Below, in pieces: positions 8,872 through 15,955 of a stretch of DNA of 44,839 nt (the first letter of the stretch is position 1; each line of letters opens with the position of its first letter). The translations under genes and the position numbers were made by a program. A model generated the notes under the pieces. That model was not told the DNA's origin. It made no database searches and worked only from the letters and a program-made list of their open reading frames with translations. The DNA is from Phycisphaerales bacterium. Lineage in GTDB: Bacteria > Planctomycetota > Phycisphaerae > Phycisphaerales > SM1A02. The DNA lies in assembly GCA_022446965.1 (NCBI GenBank), contig JAKVBV010000019.1, positions 1-44,839 of the forward strand. The letters run 5' to 3'.

Positions 8872-9138
8872 ATGCCCACCGTGCGATTGTCACCAGCAAT
8901 TCGTCGTCAGGTTGAGGCGGGGCTGGCGGATGTCGCCGGAGCGACCACGCGCGAAGCGCTCCAAGCGTATTTCGTCATCGCGCCACAGGCGCAGTCATGG
9001 GTACTGGATGATCTGGGTCATCCCTGGCCGCATGGGGCACTGTTCGTTGACGGCAAGCCCGTGGCAGATCGCACCACGCTTGAGGATCCACTGCAGCCCG
9101 ATTCCGTCATCGAGATCTGGCCGGCACTTTCAGAATGA
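8872..9138 (+). CDS. MoaD/ThiS-like beta-grasp protein lacking C-terminal Gly-Gly
   Basis: An 88-residue protein. Its second half (VLDDLGHPWPHGALFVDGKP, then PLQPDSVIEIWPALSE) follows the beta-grasp pattern of MoaD/ThiS-family proteins, including the late acidic-hydrophobic strand and the PAL near the end. Sulfur carriers end in Gly-Gly, which is adenylated and thiocarboxylated; this chain ends in Leu-Ser-Glu and cannot undergo that chemistry. It therefore probably has a binding or regulatory role. The stop overlaps the start of the sarcosine oxidase-like gene (ATGA), implying translational coupling. The ATG at 8872 is chosen over 8863 from the promoter spacing. Family assignment is moderately sure; function is unknown. 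Confidence 0.6.
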   Translation: MPTVRLSPAIRRQVEAGLADVAGATTREALQAYFVIAPQAQSWVLDDLGHPWPHGALFVDGKPVADRTTLEDPLQPDSVIEIWPALSE

Positions 9139-10271
9139 CCTCGCCCCGGGTGATCGTGGTAGGGGTGGGAACGATGGGCGCAGCGGCCTGTGCACATCTC
9201 GCACGTCGTGGCGCCGATGTTATCGGCCTTGAGCGATTCTCCATCGGTCACACGTTCGGTTCGCACTCGGGCCAGTCGCGTGCCTATCGGCTGGCCTACT
9301 ACGAGCACCCCGACTACGTGCCACTGCTGCGCCGCGCCCGCGAACTATGGATGGACATCAACGAGCGCACCGGACGCGAAGTCTTCTGCCCGGTGGGCGG
9401 TGTATATCTGGCACCACACGGTGCCGACTTCGTTCGGCTCGCCCACGAAGCGGCGGTGACCCACGGACTCGAGGTGGAACTGCTCGACGGCGCAGAGGCC
9501 CGCAGTCGGTATCCGGTGTTCGATGTCCCCGACGATTGGCAGGCATTGATCGAATTCCCGGCAGGCTTCATCGTGCCCGAATGGGCCGTGGCGGCGCACG
9601 CCCAGCTGGCGCGCGCGGCAGGCGCTCAGCTGCGAGAACACGTGCGCGTGACTGGATGGGACGCCGATGGCAGCGGCGTTTGCGTGAGTACCGATCAGGG
9701 TCCGGTGCATGGCGATCGACTCGTGCTGTGTGGCGGCGCCTGGGCCGGTCCATTGTGTGCTGTGCCTGGCATGACGATCAGACCATCGCGGCAGGTGCTT
9801 GGTTGGCTCGATGCACCGATGCGTGCACCCGTGGACCGCGGACAACTTCCCGTGTGGGCGATGGAACTCGCAGACGCCAGTGTGCTGTACGGCTTCCCCC
9901 GCATGGAGGGTTTGCCCGGGCCATCGGGATTTAAGGTGGCCCGGCACTGGGCCGCGCACACAACAGACCCGGATGATCTTGATCGGGGCACCTGCGATGC
10001 CGATGCGGACGACTTTCTACCGCATGTCGCGCAGTACCTGCCATCCGCGATGGGTGACGTGACCGCGATGGAAAGCTGCCTGTACGGCAACTCCGAAGAC
10101 GGTCACTTCCGAATCGGGCTGCATCCCGACAGCGAGCGTGTAGTGGTCGCCGCGGGGTTCAGTGGCCATGGGTTCAAGTTTCAGCCGGTGATCGGCGAGA
10201 TCCTCGCCGATCTTGCGATCGACGGCGGCACGGCACACCCGATTGAATTCCTGTCGCTGCCTCAGGCGTGA
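9135..10271 (+). CDS. Monomeric sarcosine oxidase / N-methyl amino acid oxidase family
   Basis: A 378-residue FAD enzyme close to monomeric sarcosine oxidase in length. The N-terminus has the dinucleotide motif VIVVGVGTMGAAACAHLA (residues 6-23), followed by GSHSGQSRAYRLAYYEHPDY, characteristic of the MSOX/SolA family. Cys315 in ESCLYGNSEDGHF matches the residue number and motif of the covalent flavin attachment site. GFSGHGFKFQPVIGE near the C-terminus is also conserved. It should oxidatively demethylate sarcosine or another N-methyl amino acid, giving formaldehyde and hydrogen peroxide. Substrate choice (sarcosine, N-methyltryptophan or pipecolate) cannot be fixed. It is coupled to the MoaD-like gene by an ATGA overlap. 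Its 3' end overlaps the convergent glycosyltransferase by 10 bp. Confidence 0.85.
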   Translation: MTSPRVIVVGVGTMGAAACAHLARRGADVIGLERFSIGHTFGSHSGQSRAYRLAYYEHPDYVPLLRRARELWMDINERTGREVFCPVGGVYLAPHGADFVRLAHEAAVTHGLEVELLDGAEARSRYPVFDVPDDWQALIEFPAGFIVPEWAVAAHAQLARAAGAQLREHVRVTGWDADGSGVCVSTDQGPVHGDRLVLCGGAWAGPLCAVPGMTIRPSRQVLGWLDAPMRAPVDRGQLPVWAMELADASVLYGFPRMEGLPGPSGFKVARHWAAHTTDPDDLDRGTCDADADDFLPHVAQYLPSAMGDVTAMESCLYGNSEDGHFRIGLHPDSERVVVAAGFSGHGFKFQPVIGEILADLAIDGGTAHPIEFLSLPQA

Positions 10272-11095
10272 GCGCGGTACTCACGGATCTTCATGCGAAT
10301 GTGTCCGTAGTACTGCATCTTCAGGCAGGCGAGGGCGAAGCCGGCGCGGCCGTCGAGGAAGCCACGCTTCAGCACGTAGGCCAACACGAAGTAGGCCATG
10401 GGGAACCACCACTTCTCGATGCGGTGGTACTTGCTGCGTTGGCGGTCGGTGAGCGCCGCCCAGGCATCGGAGCCTTGTGGCCCCAACGCCAGATACCGCT
10501 TGGCTTCCCAGGCGGAGTAGTCGTTGTGCTTGGCGAGGTATGAATCAAGGCCGCGGCGATCATCGTGGTCGATGGGGGTGTTGATCGAGCCGATGCTGCC
10601 TTCCAGCACGGGATGCTCGTGCACCTCCATGTCGAGATGGCTCCAGCGATCTTCATCAATGCGCTCGTAGCGCCCTGCGGCGTGCTTGAAGAAGGGGAGC
10701 TTGGCGAATGGATCGCCATGACGGAGAAACCGGCCCATGAACCAGTTGTGAAACGTGAGCCAGTACCCCACGTGTTCGTCGGCATGCACCGCCGCCGCGA
10801 TCTCATCGCAGAAGGCGTCATTGATGAACTCATCCGCGTCGAGGAACAGCACCCATTCGGTGGTGGGCGGGTGGTTGTCCAGATACCAGTTGCGCTTCTT
10901 GGGGAACTGGCCGTTCCATTCGAACTGCACAACCTCGGCGCCGTGCTCGCGAGCAATGTCCTGCGTGCCGTCGGTGCTGCCCGAGTCGATCACCACGATC
11001 TTCTCGAATCGACCGAGTCGTTCGAGGCAGCGAGGGAGGTTCTTTGCCTCGTTCTTGACGGGAATGGCAACGGTGACCGGGATCGTGTCGGACAT
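10262..11095 (-). CDS. Family 2 glycosyltransferase
   Basis: A 277-residue cytoplasmic GT-A fold enzyme. The N-terminus VTVAIPVKNEAKNLPRCL and VVIDSGSTDGTQDIA form the nucleotide-binding part, and FLDADEF (DxD at 86-88) is the metal/nucleotide-sugar site. KKRNWYLDN and the general layout resemble the WaaE/KdtX-like branch that modifies lipopolysaccharide core or other glycans. No other glycan genes are nearby, so the acceptor is unknown. TATCCT ends 9 nt before the ATG, giving at most a very short leader. It is convergent with the oxidase (10-bp overlap) and divergent from the unknown gene at 11174. Confidence 0.85.
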   Translation of the reverse strand: MSDTIPVTVAIPVKNEAKNLPRCLERLGRFEKIVVIDSGSTDGTQDIAREHGAEVVQFEWNGQFPKKRNWYLDNHPPTTEWVLFLDADEFINDAFCDEIAAAVHADEHVGYWLTFHNWFMGRFLRHGDPFAKLPFFKHAAGRYERIDEDRWSHLDMEVHEHPVLEGSIGSINTPIDHDDRRGLDSYLAKHNDYSAWEAKRYLALGPQGSDAWAALTDRQRSKYHRIEKWWFPMAYFVLAYVLKRGFLDGRAGFALACLKMQYYGHIRMKIREYRAHA

Positions 11096-11104
11096 GAGGC
11101 GTGC

Positions 11105-11110
11105 AGGATA
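11105..11110 (-). promoter_or_regulatory. -10 element TATCCT of glycosyltransferase
   Basis: TATCCT on the minus strand ends 9 nt before the ATG at 11095. Confidence 0.35.
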
Positions 11111-11146
11111 CCCATCGCAACGAGCAAGGTGCCTTCATGTGAGGGG

Positions 11147-11166
11147 TATGATGGACCGGTAGGTGG
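11147..11166 (+). promoter_or_regulatory. -10 TATGAT and Shine-Dalgarno AGGTGG of 139-aa gene
   Basis: TATGAT (11147-11152) is a good -10. AGGTGG (11161-11166) lies 7 nt before the ATG at 11174. This gene therefore has a short leader with a ribosome binding site, unlike most of its neighbours. Confidence 0.45.
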
Positions 11167-11173
11167 CCGCCAC

Positions 11174-11593
11174 ATGACACACGACGCCAACAGAGTGCTG
11201 GAACAAGTGCTGCGAGACACGCTGTCGCGGTATCACAAGGCATCCGCGTGGGTGCGAGAAGAGGCCGAATTGGAAGCCGTCGGCGAAGTGCTGATGGGTG
11301 ATCTGGTCAGCGGTGACCTGCGGACCATCGAACAGTGCTTGGCCTGGCTTGAGACGGTCACAGTAGCCTTGCCAGTGACGCCCGTTCCTGGTGGACGTCC
11401 AGATCAATGGTCGCTGTCCATCGACGAAGCGGCCTTGGCCCAGATCGATGATGCCACAACAACCGGATGGATCCGTGCCATGGATCACCTGCTCTTTGGT
11501 GGTCCGCAGCCCGCTGGCGACTGTCCCGTGTGGGAGAACCTCTCGTCGATCGGGCTGCCACCGGGATTGCGTGAAGATCTGCAGGACTCATGA
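11174..11593 (+). CDS. Hypothetical protein, 139 aa
   Basis: Family not recognised. The frame is open much further upstream (to 10565), but that part is antisense to the glycosyltransferase. The start at 11174 is chosen because a TATGAT -10 and an AGGTGG ribosome binding site precede it. The protein is acidic, soluble and rich in Leu, Glu and Asp, with no signal peptide. It has a helical first half (EEAELEAVGEVLMGDLVSG) and a Pro/Gly-rich middle. The stop codon overlaps the ATG of the BtuF-like lipoprotein (ATGA), so the two are probably co-translated. A cytoplasmic role linked to that binding protein is a guess from position only. Confidence 0.65.
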   Translation: MTHDANRVLEQVLRDTLSRYHKASAWVREEAELEAVGEVLMGDLVSGDLRTIEQCLAWLETVTVALPVTPVPGGRPDQWSLSIDEAALAQIDDATTTGWIRAMDHLLFGGPQPAGDCPVWENLSSIGLPPGLREDLQDS

Positions 11594-12411
11594 CCGGTCG
11601 CCTGGCAACCATGGCCGTGGCGCTGCTGATGGTGGTGTCGTGTTCCAAGACTCCTTCGCCACGGACCGCCCATGGTGTGGCGAGCATGTCGCCGGCCGTG
11701 ACCGCGCTGGTGCAGGCGTTGGGGTGCGGCGACCTGCTTGTCGCACGCAGTACGTTCTGCCGCGGCGTGGACGACCTGCCGGTTGTCGGTGATCTACGCG
11801 GGGCCAATGTCGAGGCGATCGTTCGAGTGGCGCCATCACTCGTGCTGTATCAGGCCACGGCATCGAGGCCGCCGTATGGCACGAATGAAGGTGCCCAGCA
11901 GAGTGGCGCATCGGTGTTGGGCGTGTACATGGACAATGTCGACGACCTCCATGGTTCGATCGATCGACTCGCTGGGGCACTTAAACCACTGTGCGGCGAC
12001 CGTGATCTGGCGCCCCGGGTTGCTCAGTTGCACGCTCAACTCGACATGGCCATGCGGCCGGCTGAGCCCTGCGGCGTGTCAGTGCTGTTAATTCAACCAG
12101 GACCCGAGCTTCTGGCCTGGGGACCAGACACCTGGCTGGGCAATCTGATCACCGCCGCCGGTGGGCAGGTCGTCCCGCCAGTGGGGGCATGGCAAATGCT
12201 CACCGTCGAAGAGCTGGTGCGACTGACGCCTGATGTGATCGTGGTGCTCGGGGAGACCCAGCCGGACTGTGGCACGGTGGGCGAGCTGCCCACCCCGGCG
12301 CGGGACGCTGGGCGGATTCACCCTCTGGTGCACCCACAGCTGTTCATTCCAGGCGTGCATGCGGCCGACGTTCGGGCACAGATCGACGCCCTGCTGAACG
12401 CCGCATCCTGA
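11590..12411 (+). CDS. BtuF/FecB-like periplasmic binding lipoprotein
   Basis: A 273-residue protein. The signal sequence ends in the lipobox VVSC with Cys18 as the lipidated residue. The mature part follows the class III substrate-binding fold for cobalamin or ferric siderophores: ASMSPAVTALVQALGCGDLLVA, then VPPVGAWQMLTVEELVRLTPDVIVVL, which is typical of BtuF/FhuD-like proteins. The ligand is presumably a corrinoid or iron chelate. No permease, ATPase or TonB receptor is encoded beside it, so it either serves a transporter elsewhere or acts alone. It overlaps the 139-aa gene by ATGA. A 178-bp non-coding stretch follows. Confidence 0.75.
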   Translation: MTGRLATMAVALLMVVSCSKTPSPRTAHGVASMSPAVTALVQALGCGDLLVARSTFCRGVDDLPVVGDLRGANVEAIVRVAPSLVLYQATASRPPYGTNEGAQQSGASVLGVYMDNVDDLHGSIDRLAGALKPLCGDRDLAPRVAQLHAQLDMAMRPAEPCGVSVLLIQPGPELLAWGPDTWLGNLITAAGGQVVPPVGAWQMLTVEELVRLTPDVIVVLGETQPDCGTVGELPTPARDAGRIHPLVHPQLFIPGVHAADVRAQIDALLNAAS

Positions 12412-12524
12412 CCAAACCCACCTGCATCACCGCTGCAGGGGGCAATTCGGCCAACAAATCGCACCTGAGGTCCCTTGGAAAGCCGATATTCGCTTTGGCT
12501 TGCGATGCAATCTCAGGCCTGCGG

Positions 12525-12565
12525 TAGGGTTGTACTAGTTCAGCGAGGCCCTTGGTGGGCCCCGC
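12525..12565 (+). promoter_or_regulatory. Candidate promoter and 5' hairpin of the large secreted protein gene
   Basis: TAGGGT (12525-12530) with predicted +1 at A12537. From about +7 a stable hairpin forms, GCG-A-GGCCC / GGGCC-C-CGC (12543-12551 and 12557-12565), with one A/C mismatch and loop TTGGT. The leader would be about 53 nt and lacks a clear ribosome binding site. Upstream, nested CCTGAG/CTCAGG and AAGCC/GGCTT inverted repeats occupy the rest of the 178-bp gap. Confidence 0.3.
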
Positions 12566-12589
12566 AGTACACCTCGCGTCAATCTCGTC

Positions 12590-15118
12590 ATGCCCACACC
12601 TCTCATGCTCATCCGACCCGTTCTCGTGCTGACCACAGCGTCTTGCTGCTTCGCATCCACGACCCACGCCGACCTCGTGCCTGTCGCCGCGGGCGACTTT
12701 GGCGTGACCTCTGGTCAGTGTCTTGCGGACGGCACTGACGATCTGGTGTGGGTGGACGATGCCACTGGTCACCTGTGGATTCAGTTCCTGCATCCCTCGG
12801 GCATGGCGCTGCTGCGGCCTCGTGATCTCAACGGCCAGACGAGCTCGGCTATCATCGGCGAAGGCTCGGTGCTGGCGGTGGACATCATCGACGGCGGCGC
12901 GGGCTATGAAACGCTTGGCGGCACCGGTCAACTGCAGGTGGACAACACCGGCACGAATGGTGATGGCCTCGCGGGCACGTTCAACGTGACCGGTTCGGTG
13001 ACCAACATCGTGATTCTCGACGGCGGCCGTGGGTATCACGACTCCGGCCTCGACACATTCATCGTGGACGACACCGGCACCGGCGGCAGCGGCTTGGATT
13101 GGATGTACCTCACATACTCGGGCGCGACCGACTCGGTGCGCGAGATGGAGATCATCAACCCCGGCGCCGGCTATGAACCTGGCGCCGAACTGGCGTTGAT
13201 CAACGCCAACTTCCTTGATGAGGATGCCTACGACGAACCAGTTGCGGGCATTGCTCAAGTTGGTCTCGACGGCACCATTGTGCAGGTGGATCTGGCCGAA
13301 GCAGGATCAGGATTCACCGAAACACCGGCACTGAGCATTCTTGGTGCCACGCAAGGATCGGGCGCGGAAGTCCGCGCCTACCTTGGCGGCGCCATCTACG
13401 CGGTGCTGCCCAATCCGGGCAACACCGAACCTGGTGGTTCGGGATACGCCGCCGATCCACTGTTGATTCCCGCCATGCCAGGCAGCGGCTTCGAATACGA
13501 AATCGTGCGCGAGGGGCCCGTGTCCGAGGTGGCATTGACCTCCGCCGGGTACGGCTATCAAACCCCGCCGGTTGTTGACGCTGCAGATGGCGTGGGCGCT
13601 GTGCTGTCGCCTGAGCTGTACACACCGCAGCCCTCGTATCCAGCGGGCGAAGTGCCAAGCCGCACCGGCATGGCTCGCGTGTTTGCGTCGAGCGGTCAGC
13701 CCGCGTCGCTCCCGGCGCCCGTGTCGAGTTGGGACATCGAGTGTCTCGATCTTGATGGCGATGGCGATACCGATCTCGCGTGCCACAGTGCCAGCAGCGA
13801 TCAGTGTCTGGTGTGGTTGTTCGACGAAGGCGTGGTCACTGAAGAAGTGACACTGTCAGTGCCCGGAGATGGCTGGCGTCTGGCTGGGGCCATGAACGTG
13901 GACGGCCTCGGCGGGGCAGAGCTCCTCTGGGCCGACCGATTCAGCCGTCAGGTGATGGTCTGGTCGATCGATGCGGATGAACCCGGGTTTCTCGGCCCTG
14001 GCGGCGGCGAACTCGCCGGCCCCATGCCCGAGGCCGAATTCCGCCTGCAACACCTGCTGGCCTCTGAGGCCGGCGGTTCGCGATTGCTGTGGCGCAATGT
14101 GAAGGGCAATCTGTGGATGTCCTCCCGTGTGGACGATGGCGATCCAACCATGAATGTGGACATCGGCTGGTTTGCCGACTCGGGCGACGATCTGTGGATG
14201 CCCTCGCGACGCTCCACGCTCGTGGCCATCGGCGACTACGACGGTGATCGTGAAGCAGACGACATGGCCTTTCTCCGGGAGAGCGGCCGGCAACAAGGCA
14301 TGCTGCAGATCTGGCGCATGAACGACGGCACCGTGCTCAGTGATGACATCCTCACCTGGCAGGATCGCACCATCCATTCGCCGACCACAGGCATCGGTGT
14401 GCTCAATGCCAACGAGGAGTTCGAGACCGCGGTGGCGATGGGATCGTCGCAAGGCGCGATCATCTATCGGCTCGCCAGTCGCGGTGATCTCGAGGATGTG
14501 CCTGTTGGCGCACTCGATGCGCTGGTTGATCCCACACGGGCACTGGCCGACCTTGATGGTCTTGATGAACTCGCTGTGGCCGACGGCATCGCCGCCTACA
14601 TCGAGACACTGGATGACATCGACGACATCGATGCCTACATGCAGCGACAGCACGTGCGTTCGTCATTGCTTGCTGGGCTGCCCATGAGCGTGCAGGCAGC
14701 GGCCAATGCGGCACTGGTCGAGGCGTATGGCAATGTCGACAGCCCAGGCACGTCAACCAGCACGGCGGTGTCGATCGCACTGCTGCTTGACGAAACCGGG
14801 CAGGCGACCGTCTTCACACCAGACGTGCTCAATCGTCACTACGACTACTTGTATCCCGGCAATGAGTATCAGTTCGGTGGCCCAGATGGACAATCGGGCA
14901 GCAATGGTCAGTCGTCAGGCTCCAGCGGATCCAGCGGCTCCAGTGGGTCCAGTGGCAACTCCGGCGGTTCCGGCGGCGGCAACTCCGGCGGCAACAACGA
15001 CGCCAACGGCGACGGCCTGCCCGACAATTTTGATCCCAATGACGAGTCCACCTGGCCCGATGGTGTGGACACCTTCGAAGAACTGCTCGAGTACCTGCAG
15101 AACCTCGACGTTGGTTGA
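12590..15118 (+). CDS. Large secreted protein: GxGY repeats inserted in FG-GAP-like propeller, Ca-binding C-terminus
   Basis: An 842-residue protein with a signal peptide ending near ASTTHADL. Residues about 40-70 contain an FG-GAP/VCBS-like blade (DDLVWVDDATGHLWIQF). About 97-327 hold six copies, roughly 45 residues apart, of a beta motif around GxGY or GxGF: DGGAGYET, DGGRGYHD, NPGAGYEP, EAGSGFTE, PGGSGYAA, SAGYGYQT. FG-GAP-like blades resume from about 375 (DLDGDGDTDLACHS, AELLWADRFSRQVMVW, RLLWRNVKGNLWM). After a helical part comes a Ser/Gly linker, then DANGDGLPDNFDPND, a calcium-binding thrombospondin-type-3-like motif. Probably a surface or extracellular binding protein; the ligand is unknown. 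No sortase or PEP-CTERM anchor is visible. Confidence 0.75.
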   Translation: MPTPLMLIRPVLVLTTASCCFASTTHADLVPVAAGDFGVTSGQCLADGTDDLVWVDDATGHLWIQFLHPSGMALLRPRDLNGQTSSAIIGEGSVLAVDIIDGGAGYETLGGTGQLQVDNTGTNGDGLAGTFNVTGSVTNIVILDGGRGYHDSGLDTFIVDDTGTGGSGLDWMYLTYSGATDSVREMEIINPGAGYEPGAELALINANFLDEDAYDEPVAGIAQVGLDGTIVQVDLAEAGSGFTETPALSILGATQGSGAEVRAYLGGAIYAVLPNPGNTEPGGSGYAADPLLIPAMPGSGFEYEIVREGPVSEVALTSAGYGYQTPPVVDAADGVGAVLSPELYTPQPSYPAGEVPSRTGMARVFASSGQPASLPAPVSSWDIECLDLDGDGDTDLACHSASSDQCLVWLFDEGVVTEEVTLSVPGDGWRLAGAMNVDGLGGAELLWADRFSRQVMVWSIDADEPGFLGPGGGELAGPMPEAEFRLQHLLASEAGGSRLLWRNVKGNLWMSSRVDDGDPTMNVDIGWFADSGDDLWMPSRRSTLVAIGDYDGDREADDMAFLRESGRQQGMLQIWRMNDGTVLSDDILTWQDRTIHSPTTGIGVLNANEEFETAVAMGSSQGAIIYRLASRGDLEDVPVGALDALVDPTRALADLDGLDELAVADGIAAYIETLDDIDDIDAYMQRQHVRSSLLAGLPMSVQAAANAALVEAYGNVDSPGTSTSTAVSIALLLDETGQATVFTPDVLNRHYDYLYPGNEYQFGGPDGQSGSNGQSSGSSGSSGSSGSSGNSGGSGGGNSGGNNDANGDGLPDNFDPNDESTWPDGVDTFEELLEYLQNLDVG
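14921..14998 (+). repeat. 9-bp tandem repeats encoding Ser/Gly linker
   Basis: Four head-to-tail 9-bp units TCCAGYGGN (14921-14956) encode Ser-Ser-Gly. They are followed by related TCCGGCGGY units mixed with AAC codons up to about 14998. Such repeats are prone to copy-number change, which would alter linker length in the secreted protein. Confidence 0.8.
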
Positions 15119-15127
15119 ATCGAACGC

Positions 15128-15955
15128 TCAGGCGTCTGACAACGCGAACCATCCCCGTTCCGTGCGTGTGAGTCGATGCACGGCTTGGCCCGGTTCGTGG
15201 TCGAGGACCAGTAACCATCCTTGATCGCAGATGCGATCGAACAGTGCGGTCTTGGTGCACTTGGTCTGGTACGGCTCCATGTCGTAGCCGCAGCTCCACG
15301 CTGCGCCGAGATGATGCATGGTGGGCATCAGATCACCGGGAAAGCACAGCGTGCCGTCGGCGGTGTCCATGCACACGGCCTGTTGCCCCCAGGTGTGTCC
15401 CGGGGCCGGAAGCACACAAATGCCCGGTTCGATCTCCTGCGCGCCATCGACCAATGTGAGTCGGTCTGCGATCGGATCGAGGTGTTCACGCAGGTAGGTG
15501 CCTGTCATCGTGGAACGGCCAGCATTGGCGTCGCGCCACTCCTGAGCTTGCACCACGATGTCTGCATTGGGGAATGTTGGCACGGGGGTGTCGCCATTGA
15601 GTCGGGTGAGTCCGCCGGCGTGGTCGAAATGCAGGTGCGTCACGATCACACGGTCAATGTCATCAGGCGACACGCCAACTTCGCCGAGGGCGTCGATCAC
15701 ACAGCGGGACTCGAGGCCATACATGGCTCTCGCCTTGTCGGTCCACTTGTCGCCACAGCCCGTTTCCACCAGCACGGTGCGGTTGCCATTGCGCAACAGC
15801 ACGCAGTTGGTCTGCAATGTGATGCGATTGCGATCATCCGGTTCGATGCGCTGCGACCACATCGTCTTGGGGACGATGCCGAACATGCTGCCGCCATCGA
15901 GCAGCAGCGTGCCTGCGCGGAGCAGGGTCCAGTCCCATGTGGGTGTGTCGGTCAC
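15128..15955 (-). CDS. MBL-fold metallo-hydrolase
   Basis: A 275-residue metallo-beta-lactamase-fold hydrolase. THLHFDHAGG supplies the first metal ligands; PAPGHTWGQQ and CFPGDLMP supply the later His and Asp; LDHEPG is near the end. Overall layout resembles AttM/AhlL-type lactonases and related hydrolases. The GTG start overlaps the E2 stop (GTGA), so it is the last gene of the branched-chain catabolic operon. It might hydrolyse a CoA thioester or lactone intermediate, but the sequence does not show the substrate. It ends 9 bp from the convergent secreted-protein gene. Confidence 0.85.
   Translation of the reverse strand: MTDTPTWDWTLLRAGTLLLDGGSMFGIVPKTMWSQRIEPDDRNRITLQTNCVLLRNGNRTVLVETGCGDKWTDKARAMYGLESRCVIDALGEVGVSPDDIDRVIVTHLHFDHAGGLTRLNGDTPVPTFPNADIVVQAQEWRDANAGRSTMTGTYLREHLDPIADRLTLVDGAQEIEPGICVLPAPGHTWGQQAVCMDTADGTLCFPGDLMPTMHHLGAAWSCGYDMEPYQTKCTKTALFDRICDQGWLLVLDHEPGQAVHRLTRTERGWFALSDA

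Noticed and set aside
10565-11173. N-terminal extension of the 139-aa gene
   Set aside because: It runs antisense to the glycosyltransferase and lies upstream of a good -10 and ribosome binding site. Only the part from 11174 looks coding.
12429-12449. Hairpin CCTGCA/TGCAGG as terminator of the BtuF-like gene
   Set aside because: The stem is only 6 bp and is followed by GGGCAATTC rather than a T-run. Not strong enough to call.
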